From NCBI RefSeq assembly GCF_900205965.1, contig NZ_OAOF01000022.1, positions 1 through 64,000 on the forward strand: a DNA stretch of 64,000 nucleotides, written 5' to 3'. The first letter of the stretch is position 1. Each line of letters begins with the position of its first letter. The stretch comes from Lacrimispora amygdalina. Lineage in GTDB: Bacteria; Bacillota; Clostridia; Lachnospirales; Lachnospiraceae. The notes beneath the pieces were generated by a model. The model was not told the DNA's origin. It saw nothing but the letters and a program-made list of their open reading frames with translations, and did no database searches. This document shows, piece by piece, positions 10,801 to 17,259 of this stretch. Position numbers and translations under genes: made by a program.

Positions 10801-11344
10801 CATATCCTTCAAATACTCCATATTCATTATATTTAATATCTACAATTTCATTATTCTTTGATTCTTTTTCTTTTCTTGATTCCAAATATTCAAGAGTTCC
10901 TTTTTTCCAACCATATCCCAAATAGGTTCCATTAGGTGCATAAGCTAGTTCTATATTTTCAGTACCATAGATATTGATTAATTCAGTAATTGAACCATTA
11001 ATCCTACCTGACCATTTATAGGTAATGTTATCACCAACATCCATTTCATTGTAACTATTTGGATGCAGACCTTCATAATCTCCAATAGATGTTTTGATTT
11101 TAGAAACTTCAAGACGAATCGGTGTATTGTTTACATACACGCGTGCTGTATCTGTAACATCTTGAATTTTATTTATATTTGAAATTGTTTGATCTACCTT
11201 CTCCATAACGTTTGTAATATCTTTATTATTAGAAGTAGCAAATGCATTCATCGGAACGTAAGTTAATATTGATGAAATTGAAATTATATTTGCCATCAAA
11301 AAAGATAACCATCTTTGTTTCACTTTCTTATATTCTAAATTCAT
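1793..11344 (-). CDS. Giant SpaA/CnaB-repeat surface adhesin (3183 aa)
   Basis: The start ATG follows AAGGAGGATTAA and a signal peptide (KKVKQRW, then a hydrophobic core, cleavage near AFA at about 37). Residues about 40-750 form a unique N-terminal region with InlB-like pieces (FNANGGEF; GYVFAGW). From about 790 onward it is built of SpaA/prealbumin-like Ig modules, including about ten long repeats of 85-100 residues (xITKxDITTGKELxGA ... GETYxLREx(S/A)PxGY) and two shorter canonical modules at about 2930-3080. The conserved Lys and the Glu in LREx suit intramolecular isopeptide bonds, as known for this family. The C-terminus is FGKTGD, a transmembrane helix and RRKR. This resembles a sortase signal but lacks the Pro of LPxTG. 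Probable cell-surface adhesin or pilin-like stalk. Confidence 0.92.
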   Translation of the reverse strand: MNLEYKKVKQRWLSFLMANIISISSILTYVPMNAFATSNNKDITNVMEKVDQTISNINKIQDVTDTARVYVNNTPIRLEVSKIKTSIGDYEGLHPNSYNEMDVGDNITYKWSGRINGSITELINIYGTENIELAYAPNGTYLGYGWKKGTLEYLESRKEKESKNNEIVDIKYNEYGVFEGYGYITKKLETTDDYNRYVAGAVMTLYDAVEIYRNIDLNGDDRFPGVMVKRNSNGDVISVYVEKGYAGNKIEYVLSNGKAASDMSYDVSDDINDTGDGIWIAKSVERGNTPILYYNFNDLNITSNDTYYTKASDNTKEIDKVFGFDRYDKDVSLYGFDKYRNVVNVTQKDEYDFTIFAFRKGDTNPVFEFDGGNYNEIKYNARTKTIEVGEGTVIYHLDEEGKRDAMVDPQTGIAYVAEEINKDEINKDVSKPNRVNEEIRNKSYSTHGRIYVWPVNISKDGTGSETFEKIKTNRIASINEDTSQEYTTGTYTGTEFAKKLNPTYDENGLPIYYQKTNGTYIKGSDRYDRDGDYLGYGYSDELDNNNENSYQIKNHENLYNGDADDPFDQSTHYQYSTSQKLKITIDIDGNYIANGGNTVPIPRRNGYVFAGWLIEPKNLADGGSVNALWKIAGSSMTEDQKQKWYSDKTVTGQTKTITVTFNANGGEFWNGSGDIHSADNKLYYRQGEAYIIENTWMTGENTPNNPFDTQEVATIEQTNNTSNDPYKASTNINTQKGGNVDIIKRVPVGKYIMEELSSPVGYTKGFPVGVSVRENETVQSTEMVDKTIKVEISKIDAANKYKFNRYEDGELETDASGTKTSVNEPKGSYSFETVPDAVLAIYGDNKDNTDYENWIKSTGFVSDDNKHVDAKRGSYITVNTSEPIYIENLPAGNYIISEIYTPDGYITAQDVKVEVGKTDDVQLVLISDDHTKLEVEKYYNDGNNNVVMPNMYRAGLQLKDVAGNVISEWKTDDISDYRNFMKNYETLVSEKKGPDFDSVSWEAERTAIRQSATDTKEKWIISDGTKVLIENGNIPADAPEGFAEAYNNRNKDSEIDKFSYKITLTAERKSGKPNNQIWLTSTGTNIHICTYRGNDFDGSGRQKYISEYKFNYHNDYSGKYKNVVSYDTVDGRHRFDYIPVGNYILHESEVPKGFMQTADKPMEVKETGDIQSYTMLNKQRELVVTKMAQASDGLYYAGIRNSEIMMGNTGIEIKGAELKLYRTEKFDKSYKELFKNGSVPDSATLVTSWTTGNDGVYTKEDEQKERIPKEYQVGDYKPHTIKDVEDGFYYLVETKTPDYYKTAEPIEVEVSNQKSEFNIVNKAMPGKVTVQKNNERGKGLPEASFIIKNKTTGMTAGYIITDNEGRGTLIVDEIGKIGKDGVIEPYTFTIEEINPPKGYQINSEIHEFTFKGTDHLEYASSYNPNDAANVDGVITVTDKETAITISKSDFDTHLGVAGATLAIHKAAYKDGTWKAAGEEIDSWTTLLGNNTHIAKGLVGSENYMLSETSVPVGYVKADNIFFRISSDGKSINKIWTDPTNNAYIEFVPNNVTGAVEKVNFATRTYAGAKTVLTDLYDGTSKEYGTAMEGFTLTDNEITDGHTYRLDEAVRFTDNSETIIRSTTFVAKLSEGVLKIYPKSATTVENLVTNKDGAIIAKWEADGNIHSIENPLSTDPQGITVVNSQYGKRITGQDHEAVTGGLQVVYTIKYDGKGKNVILSPDNQTDIIRTEPEVEQSSDGRYHWTTTEEKGTIKFVATIKDTAYGKINQKVAIEDKSYSYMNPVAINDGTGMLKNTSKIVLFNDVIGNDPTNELASFTYRITLTDSNGNPLNGRYNYRTKNEKNGTHAFDAYGTEKTFDVALTGSDYLVISDLPYNTKYSIKLLVTDDFKFSVQSGNMNDYGNPINLPDGITKKESISNIYFSNTRNLDSERTIFQRNESYEIAERVVMNDGTQFSLSQSGFTLGENCEVTSFDMKNRKYPIKISKQYITGNKELPGAILQVLDLNGNLLEEWTSGAEEHTVKTTLIPGESYILREVRPPDGYTYADDITFTVNKDGTINRVVMYDTFTKVYIDKVDEDSNHIPGAKLQIVDRRGEVVEEWISNGTRHEILNKLRAGETYTLREMISPDGYAYANDQQFTVPKDDDLIVILKDDETKVRITKKSTELNEDGTHVILNGAILQIMNKDKKPVIAIKDTNDFKQGDLIKFTSNQTVDITGLLNADEVYYLHEIRPVDGYAFADDVQFKTNRDNTVTSVEMVDKPIIMAITKTDITGEYELSGAEMEVQDEDGKLIDKWISNETSPHVIENKLIAGKEYALTEKVSPNGYAYVSNITFKVENDGNITVNNKIVENNQLFVKDKPTHVVISKVDITNQKELEGAHLMVRDMEGNIIDEWISGKEPHVIKGILIASTPDRDGDSKWDNQSKYKLIETYPADGYAYANEIEFTVSPDGTIDKVKMEDKLTHIEISKTDITTGEELPGAKLQIVDVADTENPVVVDEWVSGKEPHIIKGKLIAEKSYILREESTPNGYTLAEDVLFTVSRDGSIDKVKMEDKPTQVIISKKDFVNNEELPGAHLQIIDKEGKVIEEWESTKEKHLVKGKLIAGEEYTLHEISSPNGYAFAEDIKFTVSKDGTIDKVEMKDKPTNVEITKVDITTGKELSGAKLELVDKTGKIIEQWTSTNEAHKIVGKLTAGETYILREIYAPKGYTYSNEVSFTVSIDGTINKVEMIDKPTHVEITKTEITTGKELTGANIQIIDKNGSIVESFISTNKPHKIIGKLEAGETYYIHEDNAPDGYGYTSDVKFTVSKDDTINKIDVKDDTLKITVLKWKNEKHEEQNPDQFLGGAVLQIIDSKGNIVDEWKTEEGKTHEIISKFPSTGIYIIPDEVYTVREVTAPEGWAKAPDQTFSPNKDGTIKMVHIVDKEKDKDHNPDKPTITIRKTDSASLSMGIPGAEYTIYDSHGNKYKSVITDNNGEATFTRPNSGTYTYRETKAPEGYMLDNTIYSFTVSDGIVSGNLNLVDYKKPEIDIMKKDINTLELLPGAKLEIYDSQGNKVTEGETGLDGIFVFMPDYDDTYTVVEVKAPDGYRLDKKRYITFTVRDGKVNGETTMYNSRDKEKIGKIDATYDRNINGKGYAWIDDNGILHFGKTGDGFRLKLIVIGWIAAACGLIIMLIRRKRHNEK
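2250..5420 (-). repeat. Tandem SpaA-module coding repeats
   Basis: Within the giant adhesin, about ten divergent direct repeats of roughly 260-320 bp encode successive SpaA-like modules. Recurrent landmarks on the plus strand are the (GT)GGxTTATC segments near 3146, 3409, 3680, 3958, 4267 and 4562, which encode the DKPTxVxI(T/S)K boundary. The repeats are diverged, so they look like old duplications. Confidence 0.75.
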
Positions 11345-11522
11345 TTAATCCTCCTTATATACAAATGGTTTTAATATCATATCTACATTAATAATGTAAG
11401 AAGTAAACATTTCTTGCTTAATTATCTTATTCGTACTTTCTTTTTTATTTTTCAATACAATTATTACTCCGCGCGTATTTGTTACATATTATCTTTGTTA
11501 AATATCAAAAAAGGAGGGTTTT
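11345..11522. promoter_or_regulatory. Divergent intergenic region
   Basis: These 178 AT-rich bases separate the leftward adhesin from the rightward ADP-ribosylation genes, so both promoters should lie here. I see the two ribosome binding sites (AAGGAGGATTAA leftward, AAAAAAGGAGGG rightward at about 11508-11519) but no convincing consensus -35/-10 pair with correct spacing. Confidence 0.4.
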
Positions 11523-11948
11523 ATGAATTTAATCGAAACAAAGAATGACTTATTTTCAGTCCCTCAGGGATACTATTTAGCACATTGCATTAGTTCTGAT
11601 TTTTCACTTGGTGCAGGTGTAGCGAAAAAAATCGATGAAATATTCAACATGCGAGAAAAATTAAATAAACAAAGTCACTCTTTTAAAGGAAGAGTTGGAA
11701 TTGCATTATGTATAGACAATGTTTTCAATCTAGTCATTAAAAAGGTAAAATACGATTCTGCTCAATATTCTGATTTAGAAGATGCCATCTATGATATGAA
11801 ATACCAAATGGAAGAAAAGTACATAACAAAACTTGCCATCCCTCATATTGGTTGTGGTAAAGAAGGTTTTGAGTGGAGCATTGTCAGAAATATTTTAACG
11901 GATGTATTTGATGACATGAATGTAGAAATTTTAGTTTGTTCATTATAA
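11523..11948 (+). CDS. Macrodomain ADP-ribosyl hydrolase, TARG1/OARD1-like
   Basis: This 141-residue single-domain protein has the macrodomain signatures of the ALC1/TARG1 subgroup: AHCISSDFSLGAGVAKKI at 20-37 (ADP-ribose-binding glycine loop) and IPHIGCGKEGFEW at 106-118. Known TARG1 enzymes remove ADP-ribose from acidic residues using a Lys and an Asp. The Lys has a counterpart here (VIKKVKY, about 73-74), while the Asp position after GCG appears to be Glu. It begins after AAAGGAGGGTTTT and ends 14 bases before the PARP gene, so the two form an operon of writer and eraser. Function as a de-ADP-ribosylase is inferred from family. Simple ADP-ribose binding is the alternative. Confidence 0.88.
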   Translation: MNLIETKNDLFSVPQGYYLAHCISSDFSLGAGVAKKIDEIFNMREKLNKQSHSFKGRVGIALCIDNVFNLVIKKVKYDSAQYSDLEDAIYDMKYQMEEKYITKLAIPHIGCGKEGFEWSIVRNILTDVFDDMNVEILVCSL

Positions 11949-11962
11949 GAAAGGATTATATT

Positions 11963-13177
11963 ATGTCAAAAACAATAAAACCAAGATACTTAGTAATGGT
12001 AACTGCAAATAATAATAATAAATATTATAAACAAATACCACACGGAGATACCTGGACTGCTGAATATGGACGTGTTGGCAGCAGCCCTCAAACTGCAGAA
12101 TACTCTATGGGTAAATGGGAAAGCAAATACAAAGAAAAGATCCGAAAAGGATATGTTGATCAATCCGAATTAATTGAGGATTTAATTGCAATTGATAAAA
12201 GAAGTGATAATACATATAAGGTGATTGAAGATCAGGCAATTGCCGAAATCGTTGAAAGACTCCAACAATTAGCCAGGCAGGCAATATCTGAAAACTACAC
12301 GGTTGCCTCTAATAAGGTAACAAAAGCAATGGTTGATGAAGCACAAAAAATACTCGAAAATCTTGTAATAATTAAACGTGTTGATTTATTTAATGATGAA
12401 TTGATTCGCTTATTCTCTGCCATACCCAGAAAAATGTCCGAAGTGTCTTATTTCCTAGCTACAACAAATAAAGATTTTTCAGAAATAATAAAAAGAGAGC
12501 AGGATTTACTTGATGTCATGAAAGGACAAGTCGTCCAAGTTGAAGCGGAGAAAGAAGAAAATACGGGTATTGTAGATGACAATCAGAAAACTATATTGGA
12601 AGCATTAGGTATTACTTTTGAAGTATGCGAAGAACAAGATATTCAAATTATAAAAGATTCTCTCGGAGAAAATAAGCATCGGTTTAAGCAGGCTTGGAAA
12701 GTAACAAATATTCGAACGCAGAAACGATTTGATGAATTTACAGCATCAGAAAAAATAAACGAAATCAAATACTTATGGCATGGCAGCAGAAACGAAAACT
12801 GGTGGTCCATTATAAACAGCGGTCTTGTACTTAGGCCAACTAATGCAATTATAAATGGAAAGATGTTTGGATATGGAATTTATTATGCTCCGCGAGCTCA
12901 AAAATCTATTGGCTATACATCTTTAAGTGGCGCATATTGGACAAGTGGCCATGCAGCCACAGGTTTCCTGGCTTTGATGGAAGTCGCATATGGTAAGCCT
13001 TATGATGTATATTCTTTTGATTCAAAGTATTATGATTTTAACTATGAAAAATTACAAAAAACTTTAAATGGAGCAAATTCTTTACATGCGCACGCTGGAT
13101 CTATGCTTAAAAACGACGAGATTATTGTATATAAAGAAGAACAATCTACCATCAAATATTTAGTTGAAATATATTAA
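11963..13177 (+). CDS. WGR-domain poly/mono-ADP-ribosyltransferase (bacterial PARP)
   Basis: A 404-residue PARP. Residues about 5-75 are a WGR-type domain (TWTAEYGRVGSSPQTAEYS), about 90-200 a helical region like the PARP regulatory domain, and about 215-404 the catalytic domain. All three residues of the H-Y-E triad are visible: H273 in KYLWHGS, Y307 in GYGIYYAP and E386 in NDEIIVY. By analogy with PARP1, the Glu would allow chain elongation. WGR domains sense DNA breaks in eukaryotic PARPs, so DNA-damage activation is possible. The start at 11963 was chosen because AGAAAGGATTATATT precedes it; an upstream TTG at 11936 lacks a site. It is uncommon in bacteria and is paired with a macrodomain hydrolase just upstream. 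Confidence 0.93.
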   Translation: MSKTIKPRYLVMVTANNNNKYYKQIPHGDTWTAEYGRVGSSPQTAEYSMGKWESKYKEKIRKGYVDQSELIEDLIAIDKRSDNTYKVIEDQAIAEIVERLQQLARQAISENYTVASNKVTKAMVDEAQKILENLVIIKRVDLFNDELIRLFSAIPRKMSEVSYFLATTNKDFSEIIKREQDLLDVMKGQVVQVEAEKEENTGIVDDNQKTILEALGITFEVCEEQDIQIIKDSLGENKHRFKQAWKVTNIRTQKRFDEFTASEKINEIKYLWHGSRNENWWSIINSGLVLRPTNAIINGKMFGYGIYYAPRAQKSIGYTSLSGAYWTSGHAATGFLALMEVAYGKPYDVYSFDSKYYDFNYEKLQKTLNGANSLHAHAGSMLKNDEIIVYKEEQSTIKYLVEIY

Positions 13178-13178
13178 A

Positions 13179-13199
13179 CCAGGACTTTCCTGGTTTTTT
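13179..13199 (+). terminator. Rho-independent terminator after PARP gene
   Basis: The perfect 6-bp stem CCAGGA/TCCTGG with a CTT loop is followed by TTTTTT, two bases after the PARP stop codon. It separates the macrodomain-PARP transcript from the glycohydrolase gene, so the latter may have its own promoter or rely on read-through. Confidence 0.85.
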
Positions 13200-13285
13200 C
13201 ATTTTTATAGGAATCATACAATTAAATATAATGCCTATATCAAAGCTTCACTCATACTAAAAATAAATGAATTAAGAGGTATTAT

Positions 13286-14557
13286 ATGAATATATTTGAG
13301 TTACTTAGAAATAAATTATCGAACAAACAATTGGATTATACAGCAGAGTTTGAAGATTCTACATGGAGAAACGAACAAATTATGCTAGGTAAATTATCCG
13401 GCGTTGATACGTCTATCTACAACCAATCTGGATTAAGTCCAACATTAATGGAAGTTGCAAGGGAGCAATTGGAACTTGGTTCTGCTCCTTCCTCTATTAC
13501 TAAAGTTGTGGATGCTTATTTATCAGGCAAGATTAACGAAAAAGAGTTTGAAAATTTATGCGAGAACAGCATTTATGTAATTGATTTAAATTATTTAAAG
13601 GAAAAATTTTATGTAGTTGAAAATTCAGAAGAAAAGAAAAAATCTCATCTTTACCCTTCCGCTTTTTATGGAGCTTGTTTTGGTGATATAGCAGGCAGCG
13701 TATATGAGTTTGGTTTTAATTACAAAGAACGAAAGAACTTAAACTTTGAAAATTGTATATGTGAAGAAAGTTGTCCGACTGATGATACTATACTTTCCTG
13801 TGCAACAGCAAAAGCATTAGAACAAAGACTTGTTTTAAAAGAAATACCGCCTTCCTTATCTGATTTTAATGAACAAAACACCTTTCCATTTGCATCAAAC
13901 CCATTTACAGAAGTATATAAGAAATATGCTCATATGCCATTTCCTGGCGCTTCTTATGGCGGAGGATTCTATGGCTGGGTACACTCAGAATGCTTAACTC
14001 CTTATGGGAGTTATGGAAATGGGTCCGCCATGAGAGTTTCTCCTATTGCTGAAATATTCGATGATTTGGAACAGGTGATTTTATATTCCATAGCAAGTGC
14101 CTCTGCTACTCACAATCATATGGAAGGTATTACTGGAGCAGTTGTTGTTGCAGTTGCCATTTGGATGGCCAAACATGGATATTCAAAAAGGCAAATTTTT
14201 AATTATATTATTGGATATTATCCTGAAGAAAGAACGAAAAAGTATATTTATCGAGGAGTCGCATTAAAAGAATTTACAATGGACGAATTAAGATATGCTA
14301 CTGGCCCTACACTATGTCAGTATTCTGTCCCTGCAGCAGCCATCTGTTTCTTTTATGCTGAAAGCTTTGAAGATGTAATCAATAATGTTTTGTCTTTTGA
14401 TGGCGATACCGATACTATCGGAGCGATAGCCGGAAGCATAGCTGGAGCTTATTATGGAGTACCAGATTATGCGATCAAAGTTGTAGATGAACGCAAACCA
14501 AAGGATATTTTTGATGAAGCCTTAAGATTATTAGAACAAAAAAGCAGAAGAAGCTGA
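13286..14557 (+). CDS. ADP-ribosylglycohydrolase (DraG/ARH family)
   Basis: A 423-residue protein with an ARH fold in residues about 122-420. The metal-binding signatures are GDIAGS (133-138), CPTDDTILS (163-171), GNGSAMRVSP, SATHNHMEG and FDGDTDTIGAIAG (371-383). The paired Asp/Thr motifs (TDDT and GDTDT) coordinate the binuclear Mg site in known DraG/ARH enzymes, so it should be catalytically competent in removing ADP-ribose from protein or nucleic acid. About 120 N-terminal residues (helical, containing LTMEVAR-like segments) are extra and unrecognised. It lies 108 bases after the PARP gene beyond a terminator. With the macrodomain protein it gives two erasers to one writer. Confidence 0.93.
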   Translation: MNIFELLRNKLSNKQLDYTAEFEDSTWRNEQIMLGKLSGVDTSIYNQSGLSPTLMEVAREQLELGSAPSSITKVVDAYLSGKINEKEFENLCENSIYVIDLNYLKEKFYVVENSEEKKKSHLYPSAFYGACFGDIAGSVYEFGFNYKERKNLNFENCICEESCPTDDTILSCATAKALEQRLVLKEIPPSLSDFNEQNTFPFASNPFTEVYKKYAHMPFPGASYGGGFYGWVHSECLTPYGSYGNGSAMRVSPIAEIFDDLEQVILYSIASASATHNHMEGITGAVVVAVAIWMAKHGYSKRQIFNYIIGYYPEERTKKYIYRGVALKEFTMDELRYATGPTLCQYSVPAAAICFFYAESFEDVINNVLSFDGDTDTIGAIAGSIAGAYYGVPDYAIKVVDERKPKDIFDEALRLLEQKSRRS

Positions 14558-14568
14558 TGCTTCTTTTG
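14548..14568 (+). terminator. Terminator overlapping the glycohydrolase stop codon
   Basis: The stem AAGAAGC/GCTTCTT at 14548-14565 has the stop codon TGA in its TGAT loop and is followed by a T-run. It is a compact stop-plus-terminator arrangement. Confidence 0.6.
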
Positions 14569-14613
14569 CTTTGTGTAATTAACTAGTATATACTTTCGTT
14601 ACTTAGCATTCTA

Positions 14614-14979
14614 CTATTCTTTTTGATAGAATGGTTTAAGATGATATTCTTTTATAAATATATATAAACCTAAACGCGCGCATCCTATTCTTTCAATTTC
14701 TGCATTGAGCAAATCCTGTGCTGTATAATTATCAGGTCCACATAATTTATATCCGTCAAATAAATAACTTTTCGAGAATCTTTTCTTTGATTTTTCCACT
14801 GACTTCATTAGTGATTCTTCCTTTTTATCCCAAGCATATTTTCCAAGAGCATTAAGAGAACTATTTGGAAAAAGTTCTTGTTCAAATTCTCTACTATTCG
14901 TAACCAATGATGGAAGGATGTAAATATCTAGGTGTCCTTCATCACTTATAAATTCTTCAATAAATTCTTTTACTTTCAT
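14614..14979 (-). CDS. Hypothetical protein, 121 aa
   Basis: The ATG follows AAAAAAGGAGAAAAGA. The acidic N-terminus (MKVKEFIEEFISDEGHLDIY) leads to a mixed region with many Lys and Ser and ends LKPFYQKE. No signal peptide, membrane segment or known motif is visible, so it is probably cytoplasmic. It converges on the ADP-ribosylglycohydrolase gene with 56 bases between the stops. Family not recognised. Confidence 0.75.
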   Translation of the reverse strand: MKVKEFIEEFISDEGHLDIYILPSLVTNSREFEQELFPNSSLNALGKYAWDKKEESLMKSVEKSKKRFSKSYLFDGYKLCGPDNYTAQDLLNAEIERIGCARLGLYIFIKEYHLKPFYQKE

Positions 14980-15048
14980 TCTTTTCTCCTTTTTTTAATT
15001 TCCTTTTATATATTATGAGTAAAATGAGTCTATGTGGGCATTTAAAAT

Positions 15049-15073
15049 AAAAAGGACCATTATGGTCCTTTTT
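15049..15073 (-). terminator. Rho-independent terminator
   Basis: The stem AAAAGGACCA/TGGTCCTTTT with a three-base loop lies just downstream of the 54-aa minus-strand gene. T-runs exist on both sides, so it may be bidirectional. Confidence 0.75.
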
Positions 15074-15110
15074 AAATCTTCTATTCTTTATCTTCCTTCA
15101 TAGATATACA

Positions 15111-15275
15111 TCATCTCCATTCTTTCTTATGTTTACGCTTTCTAGAGTAAACCTTTTCTGTTTTCATAACACGCGTTCCGGTATTAATCGGAGCAATTAC
15201 CCTGTTTTTTCGGCATAATTCACGATAGGCTTTATATCCATATTCTTTAATAAATAACTCTTTGTTAATCTCCAT
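15111..15275 (-). CDS. Small basic hypothetical protein, 54 aa
   Basis: This short frame starts at ATG 15275 with AAAGGAGCAAATATT upstream, and a strong terminator follows it. The protein begins MEINKELFIKEYGYKAYR and ends in a very basic tail (KVYSRKRKHKKEWR), which suggests nucleic acid or ribosome binding, but no family is recognised. Ribosome binding site, codon content and terminator together make it a real small gene. Confidence 0.65.
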   Translation of the reverse strand: MEINKELFIKEYGYKAYRELCRKNRVIAPINTGTRVMKTEKVYSRKRKHKKEWR

Positions 15276-15600
15276 AATATTTGCTCCTTTACATTCTGCT
15301 TTTTTTATGCACGTTACTCTAATTTTAATTTTAAATGACTCTTTACTTACCTTTCCAATTATAATATTATTTTATACAGAAAATTAATTCTATAACTATT
15401 TTAAAATTCTTTATCATCCCTGTCAAAGATTTTTTTCGTTTATAAAAACCAGTTCATAGAATTCAACGTGCCATCCCAAATACAATCGATGTATTCGCAA
15501 TCACTATTAATTTTTATACCATGAAGTAATGTCTTTTCGCTCCATCAATGCAAACCAGTTGAATCAAACGTGTTCTTATTTAATTTAATGTTATAAAAAA
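15276..15600. other. Gene-poor stretch with a possible coding remnant
   Basis: No intact gene is visible. On the minus strand between about 15599 and 15440 a frame with protein-like character (CEYIDCIWDGTLNSMNW) is interrupted by one TGA and has no start with a ribosome binding site. It may be a decayed small gene. Nothing else is recognised. Confidence 0.3.
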
Positions 15601-15616
15601 AGAAGCCGAAGCTTCT
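15594..15616 (-). terminator. Rho-independent terminator
   Basis: A 6-bp stem AGAAGC/GCTTCT with loop CGAA at 15601-15616 is followed on the minus strand by TTTTTT. It ends the 71-aa gene immediately after its stop. Confidence 0.65.
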
Positions 15617-15832
15617 TTATTTATTTAATGTATAGCCCTTTGGTTTTTCGCGATAAATAACAGTCACAGTAATTAAATTACCACATTGGCGTCCATCGTT
15701 ATATACTTCCATTGGTATAGCGATAGGCGGACAAATCTGCACAACATCATGTTTCTTACAAAAATCATTTACTTCACTATCATCGATGTAATTGTTAAAC
15801 CGGAATGTAATCATTCTCAAACTCTTATCCAT
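15617..15832 (-). CDS. Hypothetical protein, 71 aa
   Basis: The start ATG at 15832 is chosen because TTGGAGGATTTTAAA precedes it at ideal distance; an upstream in-frame TTG at 15847 lies on the ribosome binding site itself. The protein begins MDKSLRMITFRFNNYIDD and has alternating beta-like segments ending NLITVTVIYREKPKGYTLNK. No known motif is seen. It ends at its own terminator, so it is probably monocistronic. Confidence 0.7.
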   Translation of the reverse strand: MDKSLRMITFRFNNYIDDSEVNDFCKKHDVVQICPPIAIPMEVYNDGRQCGNLITVTVIYREKPKGYTLNK

Positions 15833-15897
15833 TTTAAAATCCTCCAATATTCTTTGATAGGATTAATATGTAAATATTTTTACTCAGATAACTATAT

Positions 15898-16046
15898 TTA
15901 ATCCCTTTCTAAAATGATAAAAGTTTCACCATCATTTAACGACTCTAATAATTCCTTTAAGGAATCATCAGTGTAGTTTACTCCTTATTTATATACCGTT
16001 GAAATTCTTCATATGATTTAAAATACTCCTTTTTCTGGTATATCAT
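15898..16046 (-). pseudogene. Broken small gene (frameshift)
   Basis: From ATG 16046 a frame reads MIYQKKEYFKSYEEFQRYIN and stops after 22 codons. Starting a few codons before that stop, another frame continues as NYTDDSLKELLESLNDGET up to the stop at 15898. Both halves have coherent acidic/helical coding character, so I infer one small gene of about 48 codons broken by an indel near 15978. There is no good ribosome binding site. The remaining bases of 15833-16139 show nothing. Confidence 0.35.
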
Positions 16047-16139
16047 AATATATAGTCTTATTGTTAGTAACTTATTTTATTATTCCCAGATACAGAATAA
16101 TTCTTCCTTGTTATTAATTTCAGCACCGGTATTAGCTTT

Positions 16140-16691
16140 TTATTCCGATTCGTTATCCGCATTTGAATTGAACTCAGAATCAAACTTGGATTCGGATACA
16201 GATTCTATTTCGGTTCCTGACAATACCTCATATTCTGGTTTTATATTTTCTTCCAATGCAACTTTACCTTTTTCCTCTTTTAAGCCCAAATAAAGATAAA
16301 CAAATGGGCTAAACCCAAAAAATGCCAATATCGCCTGGACTATGCCGGAAGAATTTAATTTGACTGATATTTGATATATATAATAAACAGTGGCTATAGT
16401 CAACAGAAGCGTTCCAAATAGGATAATATATTTATTATCTACAAATACAGTCATAAATATATTTACCAATGTTGCAACCCAGCCAGCATGTAAAATATAA
16501 GGATCTTCTTCGTCCACGCATATTCCTATCAGATACATATTTAAAATAGGAATAAAAGCCATCCATCGATTATTTTTACCAAACTTTCCAGCCACTTTGT
16601 ATAAGCCAACAGCCTGACAAATATATGTAATTACAGCATAAATCAATATAATTGCAAACATGATTAAAACTAAATTAGCGATTGAATCCAT
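16140..16691 (-). CDS. Multi-pass membrane protein (DUF5684-like)
   Basis: A 183-residue protein with ATG after AAAAGGAGATAAAGTGT. Four probable transmembrane helices are visible: about 5-27, 68-84, 87-107 and 117-134. Between the first two lies the loop AGKFGKNNRWMAFIPILNMY, which resembles the AGK...W...IPIYN signature of DUF5684-type membrane proteins. The C-terminal 45 residues are acidic and Ser-rich and presumably cytoplasmic. Function unknown. The stop lies on its own, without a clear terminator. Confidence 0.75.
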   Translation of the reverse strand: MDSIANLVLIMFAIILIYAVITYICQAVGLYKVAGKFGKNNRWMAFIPILNMYLIGICVDEEDPYILHAGWVATLVNIFMTVFVDNKYIILFGTLLLTIATVYYIYQISVKLNSSGIVQAILAFFGFSPFVYLYLGLKEEKGKVALEENIKPEYEVLSGTEIESVSESKFDSEFNSNADNESE

Positions 16692-16920
16692 ACACTTTAT
16701 CTCCTTTTATTTAATGATTTATTAATAATATGCAAGAAATAGAATAAAAAACATAGAGTTCCAGTTTATGCTAACTCATAATATAACAAAAAGATATCAT
16801 TCAATAATTTTTTTTGCTATTTTCACAATAAAATACATTTTAATTCATTTGTAAATTTTAAATAATTTTATTTTCTAATATCCCATTATATTATATACAC
16901 TAACGAATGGAGGAAGGGTA

Positions 16921-17229
16921 ATGATTACGAATGCTGAAATATTTATAAGTTTACTTATCAATGAAGAAAATGGTGTTGCAAAAACTTTAAAAGAACTAGA
17001 AGTTAATTTCATAAATGAAAAATTGAAATTAAGTAGAAATCATAATAAATGTAAAGGGAACCTTTATCGTGATTATGATAATGCTCGTAACAAAATGGTA
17101 CAATATTTATTTAAGCTGAATAAGAAACATCGGTTTTTAGGAATTGTTCATGTAAATCAGTATTCTTATTTAATTGAAAGTATCGGAACTTACTTAAGAG
17201 GATTAGAAATTGCTGATATTATATTCTAG
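16921..17229 (+). CDS. Hypothetical protein, 102 aa
   Basis: The start follows GGAGGAAGGGTA. The protein is helical and Lys/Asn-rich (MITNAEIFISLLINEENGVA ... YLRGLEIADIIF) with no recognisable motif. It is one of the few plus-strand genes here and is flanked by minus-strand genes, so it is a single-gene unit. A terminator follows it and runs into the end of the convergent RuvC-like gene. Confidence 0.7.
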   Translation: MITNAEIFISLLINEENGVAKTLKELEVNFINEKLKLSRNHNKCKGNLYRDYDNARNKMVQYLFKLNKKHRFLGIVHVNQYSYLIESIGTYLRGLEIADIIF

Positions 17230-17259
17230 TGGCATCAGTAATTATTAAAAATCAAGAAA

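Noticed and set aside
11936..11962. Upstream TTG start for the PARP gene
   Set aside because: It overlaps the macrodomain gene without a site; ATG 11963 has AGAAAGGA at the right distance.
15617..15847. TTG start at 15847 for the 71-aa gene
   Set aside because: The TTG is part of the TTGGAGGA ribosome binding site of the ATG at 15832.
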